Part shown: in pieces, positions 1-5,905 of the stretch
Numbering within the stretch: the first letter of the stretch is position 1
Layout: each line of letters opens with the position of its first letter
DNA from: an uncultured Clostridia bacterium
GTDB lineage: Bacteria; Bacillota; Clostridia; Christensenellales; QALW01
Reading direction: 5' to 3'
DNA: 7,227 nucleotides
Assembly: GCA_900550765.1 (NCBI GenBank)
Contig: URTC01000080.1
Span: 1 to 7,227, forward strand
Program-made: the position numbers and the translations under genes
Notes under the pieces: generated by a model
Database searches by the model: none
What the model was told of the DNA's origin: nothing
Seen by the model: only the letters and a program-made list of their open reading frames with translations

Positions 1-680
1 GTTTTTTTGACGTATGTCTGCATGTAGGAACACTTGTAGCGGTATTCATCGTATTCCGAAAAGATTTGCTTTCCATCCTGCGCCATCCCAAACAGAAATT
101 AACCTATATGATCCTTGCCGCAACGGTTCCCACGGTAATTATCGCCGTACTTCTGGAACTGCTGTTGGATGATACTGCGCTTTCTTCTCTGTTAGGCTAC
201 GGCTTTATGCTCACAGGTCTGCTGCTCTACACCATGGAAGTTCTGCCCCGTGAAAGATGCCGTAAAAAAATAGCGGATATGTCTGTAAAAGATGCCGTTT
301 TAATCGGCAGTATTCAGGGCATCGGAACACTACCGGGCGTTTCCCGCTCCGGCAGCACAATTGCCGGCGGCATTTTTTTAGGCATAGACCGAAAGACGCT
401 TGCGCGCTTTTCCTTTTTAATGAGTATTCCCGCCATTTTAGGTGCCTTTTGCTGGGACGTCTTAAAGCTGTTAATGCGCCGCGATGAGGTTCAGGGTGTG
501 ACCATTACCTGGTTCCCCGTCATTTTAGGGACAGTGGTCGCCTTCGTTGTAGGATATCTGTCCATTCGTTTTATGCTCAGGCTGATAGAAAACAAATCTT
601 TCAAACCATTCGCTTTCTATACTTTCCTCTTAGGCTTTCTGGTTTGTCTGGATATGTTCGTCACGCATCTGATATTTTAA
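1..680 (+). CDS. uppP: Undecaprenyl-diphosphatase (UppP/BacA), 5' end missing
   Basis: Integral membrane enzyme that dephosphorylates undecaprenyl pyrophosphate to undecaprenyl phosphate, recycling the lipid carrier for peptidoglycan and other surface polymers; overexpression in this family gives bacitracin resistance. The open frame starts at base 3 and runs to TAA at 678-680, giving 225 visible residues. The family is usually about 265-280 residues, so roughly 45-55 N-terminal residues lie outside the window. The visible start contains the conserved HVGT segment (bases 21-32) followed by a hydrophobic stretch and FRKD. The second signature, PGVSRSGSTI, is at bases 333-362 and is followed by RFSFLMSIPAILGA; these two regions form the active site in the family. 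The remainder alternates hydrophobic helices with short basic loops and ends in a hydrophobic helix. An intrinsic terminator follows. Identification is firm; nothing looks broken. Confidence 0.96.
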   Translation, partial: FFDVCLHVGTLVAVFIVFRKDLLSILRHPKQKLTYMILAATVPTVIIAVLLELLLDDTALSSLLGYGFMLTGLLLYTMEVLPRERCRKKIADMSVKDAVLIGSIQGIGTLPGVSRSGSTIAGGIFLGIDRKTLARFSFLMSIPAILGAFCWDVLKLLMRRDEVQGVTITWFPVILGTVVAFVVGYLSIRFMLRLIENKSFKPFAFYTFLLGFLVCLDMFVTHLIF

Positions 681-684
681 CAAA

Positions 685-704
685 AATGCAATTTAAATTG
701 CATT
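685..704. repeat. Perfect 20-bp palindrome just after uppP
   Basis: The sequence AATGCAATTTAAATTGCATT is its own reverse complement over all 20 bases and begins 5 nt after the uppP stop. It has no loop and no T-run directly behind it, so alone it is a poor terminator; it looks more like a dyad binding site or an extra stem ahead of the terminator at 712-749. In AT-rich DNA a chance palindrome is possible, but 20 perfect bases is long. Confidence 0.6.
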
Positions 705-711
705 ATCCTGC

Positions 712-749
712 AAAACACGAGGCAATTTTTTATTTGCATCGTGTTTTTT
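712..749 (+). terminator. Intrinsic terminator of uppP
   Basis: The arms AAAACACGAGGCAA (712-725) and TTGCATCGTGTTTT (734-747) pair with a single mismatch (G721 opposite A738) around an 8-base AT-rich loop. The 3' arm runs into a T-run (744-749). It lies 32 bp after the uppP stop and upstream of the pckG promoter, so it should separate the two units. The flanking A-run would also give a minus-strand T-tract, but no minus-strand gene ends here. Confidence 0.85.
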
Positions 750-803
750 ATATTAATTTTGAATAAAGATTTTGTGAAACTTTCAATTTTTTAAAATTTT
801 TGA

Positions 804-832
804 TTGCCAAATTTTTGTTTATGCGGTATAAT
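804..832 (+). promoter_or_regulatory. Sigma-A type promoter of pckG
   Basis: The -35 TTGCCA (804-809) and a perfect -10 TATAAT (827-832) are separated by exactly 17 bp. Transcription is expected to start near 839, leaving a leader of about 68 nt. A hyphenated dyad, TGAAA-c-TTTCA, sits upstream at 775-785, and a near-palindrome, GCAAATTAAATTGGC, falls at 841-855, just after the likely start. Either could be an operator; no regulator can be named from these. Confidence 0.85.
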
Positions 833-907
833 GCATACAAGCAAATTAAATTGGCGGAATTTGAGCTTTTCTCTTTTCTTCCAAATAGCTATAAGGAGGT
901 TGCAACT

Positions 908-2683
908 ATGACAAAAAACATCAAGCTTTTACAATGGGTTGATGAAATGGCGGCTCTTACCAAACCGGAAAAAGTCGTTTGGATCGATGGCTCTGAGGAA
1001 CAGCTGGAGGGGCTCCGCAAAGAAGCCATGGCTACCGGCGAGCTGATAAAATTAAATGAAGAAAAGCTTCCCGGCTGCTATCTGCACCGTTCAGCTTTAA
1101 ACGACGTTGCCCGTGTAGAGCAGAGGACCTTTATCTGCACATCTACAGAAGATGGAGCCGGTCCTACGAACAACTGGATGTCCCCCAAGGAAGCCTATGC
1201 AAAACTGGGCAAGCTTTTCGATGGCGCCATGAAAGGCCGTACCATGTATGTTATTCCCTATTCCATGGGACCGATCGGTTCCGAATTTTCAAAAATCGGT
1301 ATCGAATTGACGGATTCGATCTATGTTGTCGTTTCCATGGCTATTATGACCCGTATAGGCAAAGCCGTATTAGATGAGCTCGGCGACGGTGACTTCGTCA
1401 AGGGTCTTCACTCTAAAGCACAGCTTTCTGAAGAAGATCGTTATATCTGCCATTTCCCCGAGGACAATACGATTTGGTCCATCAACTCCGGTTACGGCGG
1501 CAATGTCCTTTTGGGCAAAAAATGCTTCGCACTGCGCATAGCCTCCTACTTGGCTAATAAAGAAGGGTGGATGGCCGAACATATGCTTATTTTAGGCATC
1601 GAAAATCCGCAAGGCGAAATTAAATACATCGCTGCTGCGTTCCCTTCTGCCTGCGGCAAAACCAACCTGGCTATGCTGATTCCGCCGGAGCTGTATCAGA
1701 AGCAAGGCTATAAAGTCTGGTGCGTAGGAGACGATATCGCCTGGCTGCGTCAAGGTCCTGATGGCCGTCTGTGGGCCATTAACCCTGAAAACGGTTTCTT
1801 CGGCGTAGCACCGGGCACCAACGCTAAAAGCAATCCCAATGCACTGGAAAGCACCAGAAAAAATACGATTTTCACCAACGTTGCCCTGAATACCGAGGAT
1901 AATACCGTATGGTGGGAGGGTATGACCGATGAAATGCCTGCCCATGCTATTGATTGGAAAGGCAACGAATGGACGCCGGACAAATTTGATAAAAAGGACA
2001 AATCCACCTATGCCGCACATCCCAACAGCCGCTTTACTGCACCGGCAATAAACTGCCCCTGCATCTCTCCGGAATTCAACAACGGCGCAGGCGTTCCGAT
2101 TTCAGCCATTATTTTCGGCGGCCGCCGCGCAAAGACGGCTCCGCTGGTATATCAATCCCGTTCCTGGCAGCATGGTGTGTTCGTAGGTTCCACCATGGCC
2201 AGCGAAACCACCGCAGCAGCAGCCGGTGCTGTTGGCGTAGTACGCCGCGACCCGATGGCTATGCTTCCCTTTATCGGCTACAATGCAAACGATTACTTTG
2301 CCCACTGGCTGGAGATAGGTAAAAAACTTGGTGACAAGGCACCGAAAATCTTCAACGTCAACTGGTTCCGCACCGACGATGAAGGCCACTTTATTTGGCC
2401 TGGCTTCGGCGACAATATGCGTGTGCTAATGTGGATTTTAGCCCGCTGCGAAGGTACTGCAGATGCGGTAGAAACCCCCATTGGTTTTGTGCCCAAGGCA
2501 GAAGATATCAATATTACCGATCTGGACATTGACAAATCCGTAGTCGAAGAGCTTTTGACCATAGATACGGACCTTTGGAAGAAAGAAACTGCGGATATCG
2601 ACGAATTCTATGCAAAACTTGGCCGCGTTCCGGCTGAGCTACAGGAAGAACTGAAAGTTTTGAAAGCGAATCTTGCAAAATAA
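908..2683 (+). CDS. pckG: Phosphoenolpyruvate carboxykinase, GTP-type
   Basis: Cytosolic enzyme interconverting oxaloacetate + GTP with PEP + CO2 + GDP, the entry to gluconeogenesis; in some anaerobes it runs toward oxaloacetate. The protein is 591 residues, near the family's usual 600-620. The start is ATG 908, with AAGGAGGT at 893-900 and a 7-nt gap. An in-frame TTG at 800 is upstream of the promoter and cannot be used. Landmarks: RTMYVIPYSMGP at 111-122 (substrate region); the metal-ligand candidates K204/K205 in GKKCFALR, H225 in AEHML and D276 in VGDDIAW; the kinase-1a/P-loop FPSACGKTN at 245-253 with the family's reactive Cys at 249; the nucleotide-pocket region NVNWFR at 483-488 and WPGFGDN at 497-503; and the omega-lid region around CEGTADAVETP, 514-524. 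These are hallmarks of the GTP-dependent and not the ATP-dependent family. It is monocistronic, with its own promoter and terminator. No defects are seen. Confidence 0.97.
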   Translation: MTKNIKLLQWVDEMAALTKPEKVVWIDGSEEQLEGLRKEAMATGELIKLNEEKLPGCYLHRSALNDVARVEQRTFICTSTEDGAGPTNNWMSPKEAYAKLGKLFDGAMKGRTMYVIPYSMGPIGSEFSKIGIELTDSIYVVVSMAIMTRIGKAVLDELGDGDFVKGLHSKAQLSEEDRYICHFPEDNTIWSINSGYGGNVLLGKKCFALRIASYLANKEGWMAEHMLILGIENPQGEIKYIAAAFPSACGKTNLAMLIPPELYQKQGYKVWCVGDDIAWLRQGPDGRLWAINPENGFFGVAPGTNAKSNPNALESTRKNTIFTNVALNTEDNTVWWEGMTDEMPAHAIDWKGNEWTPDKFDKKDKSTYAAHPNSRFTAPAINCPCISPEFNNGAGVPISAIIFGGRRAKTAPLVYQSRSWQHGVFVGSTMASETTAAAAGAVGVVRRDPMAMLPFIGYNANDYFAHWLEIGKKLGDKAPKIFNVNWFRTDDEGHFIWPGFGDNMRVLMWILARCEGTADAVETPIGFVPKAEDINITDLDIDKSVVEELLTIDTDLWKKETADIDEFYAKLGRVPAELQEELKVLKANLAK

Positions 2684-2710
2684 AATCCACAATCTTAACA
2701 TCCTAAAGGG

Positions 2711-2753
2711 AACAGCGGCGGCAGAAAGATTTTCTGCCGCCGCTGTTGTTTTT
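2711..2753 (+). terminator. Strong intrinsic terminator of pckG
   Basis: The arms AACAGCGGCGGCAGAAA (2711-2727) and TTTCTGCCGCCGCTGTT (2731-2747) form a perfect 17-bp GC-rich stem with a 3-base loop, followed by a T-run (2749-2753). It lies 28 bp after the pckG stop. On the other strand the same hairpin would follow the GNAT gene, but the tract behind it there (TTCCCTTT) is poor. It may act as a barrier between the two convergent genes, with termination best on the plus strand. Confidence 0.95.
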
Positions 2754-2778
2754 ACCTTATCAAAAATGCCAAATATTT

Positions 2779-3306
2779 TTATATCAAACATTCCAGCTGA
2801 CAATCATACGGTTCTGCCTCCACATGTTTTTGACAATATTCCTGTGCCTCTATACACCCCATCGCTTTATAAAATGCCTGGCTTTCTACCGCAGAGTGCG
2901 CCGAAATATACAGTTTTTCTGCGCCATGTTCCTTCGCCCATTCCTTTGCTGCGCAAAAAAGAGCCTTTCCTATCCCCTGACGGCGCATATCCTGGGAAAC
3001 ATGGATACTGGACAAATCTAAATATTTGTGCGTACTGCCAAACAAAACCGGCTCTACTGAAACAAAGCCTTTTACTGCGCCCTCCACAAGAGCCGCATAT
3101 ACAAAGCCGCCGCTCTCCGCAGTATGTTTCAGGCAGGCTATCAAGGTTTGATAATCCTTCTCCGACCAATCGTCAACAAACGGCTCTTCCCGTATCACCC
3201 AGTTCCCCTCTATTTTGCGCCAGCACTTTGTAACTGGCTGACGGCGGATAAAGTTAGCGAATCGCTCCCGGTAAATTTCCTTTGCCTCCAGTCTTTTATA
3301 TTGCAC
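2779..3306 (-). CDS. GNAT family N-acetyltransferase
   Basis: Predicted cytoplasmic acetyl-CoA-dependent acetyltransferase of 175 residues; the acceptor is unknown. The C-terminal half carries the GNAT core: a beta strand LSSIHVS at 98-104, motif A RRQGIGKALF at 108-117 (the acetyl-CoA pyrophosphate loop, Q/RxxGxG), then KLYISAHSAVESQAFYKAMG at 131-150, the usual motif B strand, helix and 'FYKAMGC' turn. The N-terminal part (ERFANFIRRQPVTKCWRK, then VDDW) resembles a recurring Firmicutes subfamily that I recognise only as uncharacterised GNATs. The start is GTG 3306, preceded by the purine-rich AAGGGGG about 5 nt upstream. The longer in-frame GTG at 3363 is rejected because it lies inside the terminator of the upstream glycosyltransferase gene. 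It converges with pckG. No clear promoter is visible in the 33 bp between terminator and start, so it may depend on read-through or on a promoter inside the preceding gene. Confidence 0.88.
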   Translation of the reverse strand: MQYKRLEAKEIYRERFANFIRRQPVTKCWRKIEGNWVIREEPFVDDWSEKDYQTLIACLKHTAESGGFVYAALVEGAVKGFVSVEPVLFGSTHKYLDLSSIHVSQDMRRQGIGKALFCAAKEWAKEHGAEKLYISAHSAVESQAFYKAMGCIEAQEYCQKHVEAEPYDCQLECLI

Positions 3307-3338
3307 GGTATCCCCCTTTTTTCTGCCCCAACCGCTGT

Positions 3339-3365
3339 AAAAAAGGCGCTTTTGAAAAAGCACCT
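3339..3365 (-). terminator. Intrinsic terminator of the minus-strand glycosyltransferase unit
   Basis: Read on the minus strand, the arms AGGTGCTTTT (3365-3356) and AAAAGCGCCT (3353-3344) pair over 10 bp, with one G-U wobble in RNA, around a 2-base loop. A run of T follows down to 3339. The hairpin begins 7 bp after the TAA at 3375-3373. On the plus strand the wobble becomes a C-A mismatch, so the orientation is minus. Confidence 0.88.
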
Positions 3366-3372
3366 CTTTCTC

Positions 3373-4329
3373 TTATTCTACACGATTGATAAATTCCTCA
3401 ATAATATAACGCGGACGCGCCTTGGTTTCGTTATAAATTTTTCCAATATATTCTCCAATGATCCCCAAGGAAAGCAGTTGAATTCCTCCAATCATCCAAA
3501 TAGAACAAATGAGAGACGCCCAGCCACTGTCAGCATGTCCGGTGATTTTGATTACAATACTGTAAATCAGCATAATCAAGCTGAAGGCAAAAATCAAAAA
3601 ACCTAAAGCAGTAATCATCCGTATCGGCTTAATACTAAAAGAAGTAATGCCATCAATAGCAAAGGACAGCATTTTTTTCAGCGGATATTTGCTTTCCCCC
3701 GCAAAGCGGCTGCTGCGTTCATATTCCACAACTGCTGTTTGAAAACCGATCAGCGGAACGATTCCCCGCAAAAACAAGTTGACCTCTTTAAAATCAGCCA
3801 ATGCCTCCAACGCCCGCCTGCTCATCAGCCGGTAATCGGCATGGTTATAGATAATATCCACTCCCATTTTCTGCAAAAAACGGTAATAGGCCAAAGCCGT
3901 ACTTCGTTTAAAAAAAGAATCTTTTTTTCTGGAAGAACGCACCCCGTATACGATATCATTCCCTGCATGGTATTTTTCAATAAAGGCATCCATTGCCTCA
4001 ATATCATCCTGCAGATCGGCATCCATAGAAATCACAATATCCGCATATTCTTTGGCCGTCATAAGCCCGGCCAACAGCGCATTCTGATGTCCCCGGTTAT
4101 GGGCCAGTTTCAGGCCGGAAAAACATGTGTCGATTGCACAAAATTCCTGAATAAGCAGCCAGGTTTTATCCTTAGAGCCGTCATCCACAAACAGAATCCG
4201 GCTTTTTTCGCCGATAACGCCCGCCTCAATAAGCGCTTTTCGTTTTTCTTTCAAGCGTTTGGAGGTTTCCGGCAGTACCTCCTCCTCATTATAACAAGGT
4301 ACAACGATATATAAAACTTCACTATTCAT
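3373..4329 (-). CDS. Family 2 glycosyltransferase, GtrB/DPM1-like, with two C-terminal membrane helices
   Basis: Probably transfers a sugar from a nucleotide-sugar to a polyprenyl phosphate (undecaprenyl phosphate in bacteria) on the inner face of the membrane; donor and final polymer are unknown. The 318 residues are typical of the class. An N-terminal GT-A fold shows VVPCYNEEEVLP (9-20), the nucleotide-binding FVDDGSKDKT (47-56) and the metal-binding DxD in SMDADLQDD (101-109). ADYRLMSRR (164-172) and RFAGESKYPLKKML (208-221) follow, as in GtrB/YkcC-like enzymes. Two membrane helices at about 239-261 and 270-295 anchor it. The start ATG 4329 overlaps the end of the preceding gene by 8 nt (ATGAATAG) with only a weak RBS, so translational coupling is likely. 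It is the last gene of a three-gene unit. The nearby uppP product makes the likely acceptor lipid, but uppP is a separate transcription unit. Confidence 0.93.
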   Translation of the reverse strand: MNSEVLYIVVPCYNEEEVLPETSKRLKEKRKALIEAGVIGEKSRILFVDDGSKDKTWLLIQEFCAIDTCFSGLKLAHNRGHQNALLAGLMTAKEYADIVISMDADLQDDIEAMDAFIEKYHAGNDIVYGVRSSRKKDSFFKRSTALAYYRFLQKMGVDIIYNHADYRLMSRRALEALADFKEVNLFLRGIVPLIGFQTAVVEYERSSRFAGESKYPLKKMLSFAIDGITSFSIKPIRMITALGFLIFAFSLIMLIYSIVIKITGHADSGWASLICSIWMIGGIQLLSLGIIGEYIGKIYNETKARPRYIIEEFINRVE

Positions 4330-4948
4330 TTTCTTTGCCGCAAATCAAAGCTTCAGCGTACGGAAGCGACCGGATCCAATCACACAGTACATGCCACTCT
4401 TCCAGCTTATGATCCTTTCTTGAAAAATACATTCCCCTTAAATTTTCATAATTCAATGTAACCGTACGCATTTGATTATAACTGGAAGGCAGCATCTGAA
4501 TCAAATTATACCAAGTACTTTTATCCTTAGTTTCAAGATAATGCAGCCGCAGTTCTTCCAGATAAGCAAGCAGAGAATCCATAACTTCCCGCGATGCTTC
4601 CGAAAGCTTGTCCATGGAAAAATCCGCCCGCTCAAAAGCCTTGGAATGAAGCTTATGCATTGTAGAACAGCTATTTGCCACTGTACCTACTTTATAGGTA
4701 TCAAATTCCTTCCACCAATAGAGCGGCGCAGTAATATCCACTGACACAAAAATCATTCTTAAAAATTTTCGGTGATCCGATCCTGCCCTGCAAAGCCGCA
4801 TGGCCAAATCAAGATCATTGCTGCCAAATACAAAATTCCCCTTTTCATCAAGATAACTGTCAGAACGATTCCAGCTGTTCATCGTGTTTCTGGCACCTCG
4901 CACAGCATTATCAAAATTCATAACAGAGGTTTTTTCAAGTATAATCAT
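4322..4948 (-). CDS. Degenerate ThyX-like (flavin-dependent thymidylate synthase fold) protein, function unknown
   Basis: A 208-residue soluble protein of a type I recall from phage and Firmicutes genomes as 'hypothetical'. My reading is that it is a distant ThyX relative. HRKFLRMIFVSVDITAPLYW (59-78) matches the ThyX stretch around 'H.tpFeh..ftf.vkAPifvaRQ'. The following segment keeps the spacing, but the ThyX signature RHR-x7-S is replaced by T84-Y85-K86-x7-C94. Later, QMLPSSYNQMRTVTLNYENL (151-170) and SRKDHKLEEW (176-185) match the family's 'vLPl..yt.f..tvN.r.L' and 'R.d.hAQwEi'. Loss of RHR argues against normal dTMP synthesis. The start is ATG 4948, with AAGGAG at 4960-4955 and a 6-nt gap; an ATG at 4966 lacks such a site. 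It lies 17 bp after the membrane-protein gene and overlaps the glycosyltransferase gene by 8 nt, so the three are surely co-transcribed. The coding call is firm; the fold call is inference from remembered family motifs. Confidence 0.72.
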   Translation of the reverse strand: MIILEKTSVMNFDNAVRGARNTMNSWNRSDSYLDEKGNFVFGSNDLDLAMRLCRAGSDHRKFLRMIFVSVDITAPLYWWKEFDTYKVGTVANSCSTMHKLHSKAFERADFSMDKLSEASREVMDSLLAYLEELRLHYLETKDKSTWYNLIQMLPSSYNQMRTVTLNYENLRGMYFSRKDHKLEEWHVLCDWIRSLPYAEALICGKENE

Positions 4949-4965
4949 ATTTTGCTCCTTCTGCA

Positions 4966-5604
4966 TTATTTATACAGGCAAATATACCACCATTTGCTGT
5001 TGATATCCAACGGCTCACTCCAGGTAGCCGAATCGTCCCATTCACGGGGATACAAATCATCCGGCACATACACATACCCTTCGGTTCGATTATCCGTATC
5101 CAAAGCAATAAAGTAAAATATCGTGTGAAAATCATCAATTTTAATGATCTGTACTCTTTTTTCAGGAATCGTACTTTCCAGCGCTTCATTCTCCAGCGGA
5201 AAAACTCCCTCCTGTATCAAAAGCGAATCTCCTGAAACTGTAATATATTCCTCCTTCAGATCGGCCACCGCTTTAGAAAAATCGGTTTCATGCTTTAAAT
5301 AATCTGTTTCAATTTTTGAAAGAGAGGCACTGTCAGCAAGGAAAAAAACCAACAGACATCCTATAATCGCAAGAAACGATGGAATAAAAAATGCATTTTC
5401 CCGCTTTTTAAAAATTTTTACCGCCGCATATATAAGCACGGCAACTGCAAGGATCGGTCCGACCAATACGGCGGCAATCGTCCACTTGCCCAGCAACGCA
5501 TGCAGAAAATTAAAATACAGCAACGCAAAAAAAGTACCCAGCGCCGAAAGGAGCGCCAAAATTGACGTTGCCCACATCGCTGTAGAATATTTCGTTTTAA
5601 GCAC
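4966..5604 (-). CDS. Three-helix membrane protein with an extracytoplasmic C-terminal domain, unrecognised
   Basis: I do not recognise this 212-residue protein. It has three hydrophobic helices, at about 10-33, 41-62 and 72-90. Basic residues at the N-terminus (K3, K5) and in KIFKKR (63-68) between helices 2 and 3 predict, by the positive-inside rule, that the N-terminus is inside and residues 91-212 are outside. The C-terminal part begins with a charged, probably helical stretch (KIETDYLKHETDFSKAVADL, 97-116). It then reads as beta-rich with aromatic and acidic patches, including VYVPDDLYPREWDD (178-191) and WWYICLY near the end. It starts at GTG 5604 with AAGGAG 8 nt upstream and ends at TAA 4968-4966. 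It is the first gene after the promoter at 5665-5636. Neighbours suggest a surface or envelope role. It does not look like the four-helix flippase GtrA. A sensor, an anchor or a partner of the glycosyltransferase are all open. Confidence 0.82.
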   Translation of the reverse strand: MLKTKYSTAMWATSILALLSALGTFFALLYFNFLHALLGKWTIAAVLVGPILAVAVLIYAAVKIFKKRENAFFIPSFLAIIGCLLVFFLADSASLSKIETDYLKHETDFSKAVADLKEEYITVSGDSLLIQEGVFPLENEALESTIPEKRVQIIKIDDFHTIFYFIALDTDNRTEGYVYVPDDLYPREWDDSATWSEPLDINSKWWYICLYK

Positions 5605-5635
5605 AGAAATTTCTCCTTTTTCAATATATATAAAT

Positions 5636-5665
5636 ATTATACATTATCCAACGCTTTTTCGTCAA
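5636..5665 (-). promoter_or_regulatory. Promoter of the membrane protein / ThyX-like / glycosyltransferase unit
   Basis: On the minus strand the -35 is TTGACG (5665-5660) and the -10 is a perfect TATAAT (5641-5636), with an 18-bp spacer. The likely start is near 5629, about 25 nt before the GTG. The -35 is partly covered by the palindrome at 5664-5677, which suggests that a bound factor could control it. Confidence 0.85.
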
Positions 5666-5677
5666 GATTGTAATCTT
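5664..5677. promoter_or_regulatory. Palindrome between divergent -35 elements, possible operator
   Basis: AAGATT-gt-AATCTT is a perfect 6+6 inverted repeat with a 2-base centre. It overlaps the last two bases of the minus-strand -35 element and lies 12 bp from the plus-strand -35 at 5690-5695. Position and symmetry suit a dimeric regulator that could act on both promoters. It does not match the CcpA, Fur, PerR or Rex consensus forms I know. Confidence 0.4.
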
Positions 5678-5689
5678 TATGGTTTATGA

Positions 5690-5718
5690 TTGACAACCCG
5701 CAGTTTCTTATGTACTAT
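5690..5718 (+). promoter_or_regulatory. Promoter of the 34-residue microprotein gene
   Basis: A perfect -35 TTGACA (5690-5695) is followed after 17 bp by TACTAT (5713-5718), a four-of-six -10 match. An alternative -10, TATATT (5716-5721), is closer to consensus but needs a 20-bp spacer. Transcription should begin near 5725-5728, leaving a leader of only about 25 nt before the ATG at 5750. It faces away from the minus-strand promoter at 5636-5665. Confidence 0.65.
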
Positions 5719-5749
5719 ATTATATATAAATTAAAAGGAAAGAAGTGGT

Positions 5750-5854
5750 ATGATGCAAACTGTTTCAACCAACGTATACTGGCTGTTTATTCTATGCGTG
5801 GTATTTTGCTGTATCGTTGCAGCCGTCGCGATCTGGTACGAAATAATAAAATAG
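5750..5854 (+). CDS. 34-residue single-helix membrane microprotein
   Basis: A short reading frame of 34 residues plus TAG. It begins MMQTVSTNVYW, continues with an unbroken hydrophobic helix of about 18 residues (roughly 11-28, including WLFILCVVFCCIVAAVAIW), and ends YEIIK. Three cysteines lie within the helix (C16, C20, C21). A polar N-terminus and a short tail carrying one E and one K suggest a bitopic inner-membrane peptide. It has a promoter (5690-5718) and a purine-rich AAAGGA at 5734-5739, 10 nt before the ATG, which is on the long side. No terminator is visible after it, so its transcript may run on into hppA. It could be a regulatory membrane peptide, a partner of the divergent membrane protein, or a type I toxin-like peptide; nothing in the sequence decides. 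An overlapping 67-codon frame at 5686-5889 lacks such features and is not favoured. Confidence 0.6.
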   Translation: MMQTVSTNVYWLFILCVVFCCIVAAVAIWYEIIK

Positions 5855-5905
5855 CTGAATTTTGCATAAATCCGACCCTAAACTTTTAAAAAAGCACTAA
5901 ATTGT

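Noticed and set aside
66..68. TTG at 66 as the uppP start
   Set aside because: The same frame is open to base 3 and encodes the conserved HVGT segment, so the gene continues beyond the left edge.
772..789. Possible Rex-like site upstream of the pckG promoter (TTGTGAA half)
   Set aside because: Only one half matches TTGTGAA; the other half and the 4-base spacing do not, so a Rex assignment is not supported.
800..907. N-terminal extension of pckG from an in-frame TTG at 800
   Set aside because: It begins upstream of the promoter (804-832) and so would not be in the mRNA. It has no RBS, and the ATG at 908 has a near-perfect one and starts the conserved protein.
1370..2562. Several minus-strand frames of 70-142 codons inside pckG
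   Set aside because: They are antisense shadows of a highly conserved enzyme, without RBS or promoter signals.
2673..3606. Plus-strand open frames of 160-186 codons at 2673-3233 and 3124-3606
   Set aside because: They lie over the pckG terminator and antisense to the GNAT and glycosyltransferase genes. They have no RBS and read as low-complexity Pro/Ser/Leu/Phe-rich shadows.
3739..4314. 191-codon plus-strand frame opposite the glycosyltransferase
   Set aside because: It is the antisense of a clearly conserved GT2 enzyme, and its translation has no recognisable motif.
4949..4966. ATG at 4966 as the start of the ThyX-like gene
   Set aside because: The AAGGAG lies inside the six extra codons and is correctly spaced for ATG 4948. 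The ATG at 4966 overlaps the previous stop but has no good site of its own.
3373..5604. Phage-type gtrABC serotype-conversion cluster
   Set aside because: The glycosyltransferase is GtrB-like, but the membrane protein has three helices and a large outer domain, unlike GtrA, and the ThyX-like protein is not a GtrC transferase.
5686..5889. 67-codon plus-strand frame overlapping the microprotein in another frame
   Set aside because: Its start precedes the promoter elements and has no RBS, and the protein is a mixed composition without domain or helix features. The 34-codon frame fits the signals better.
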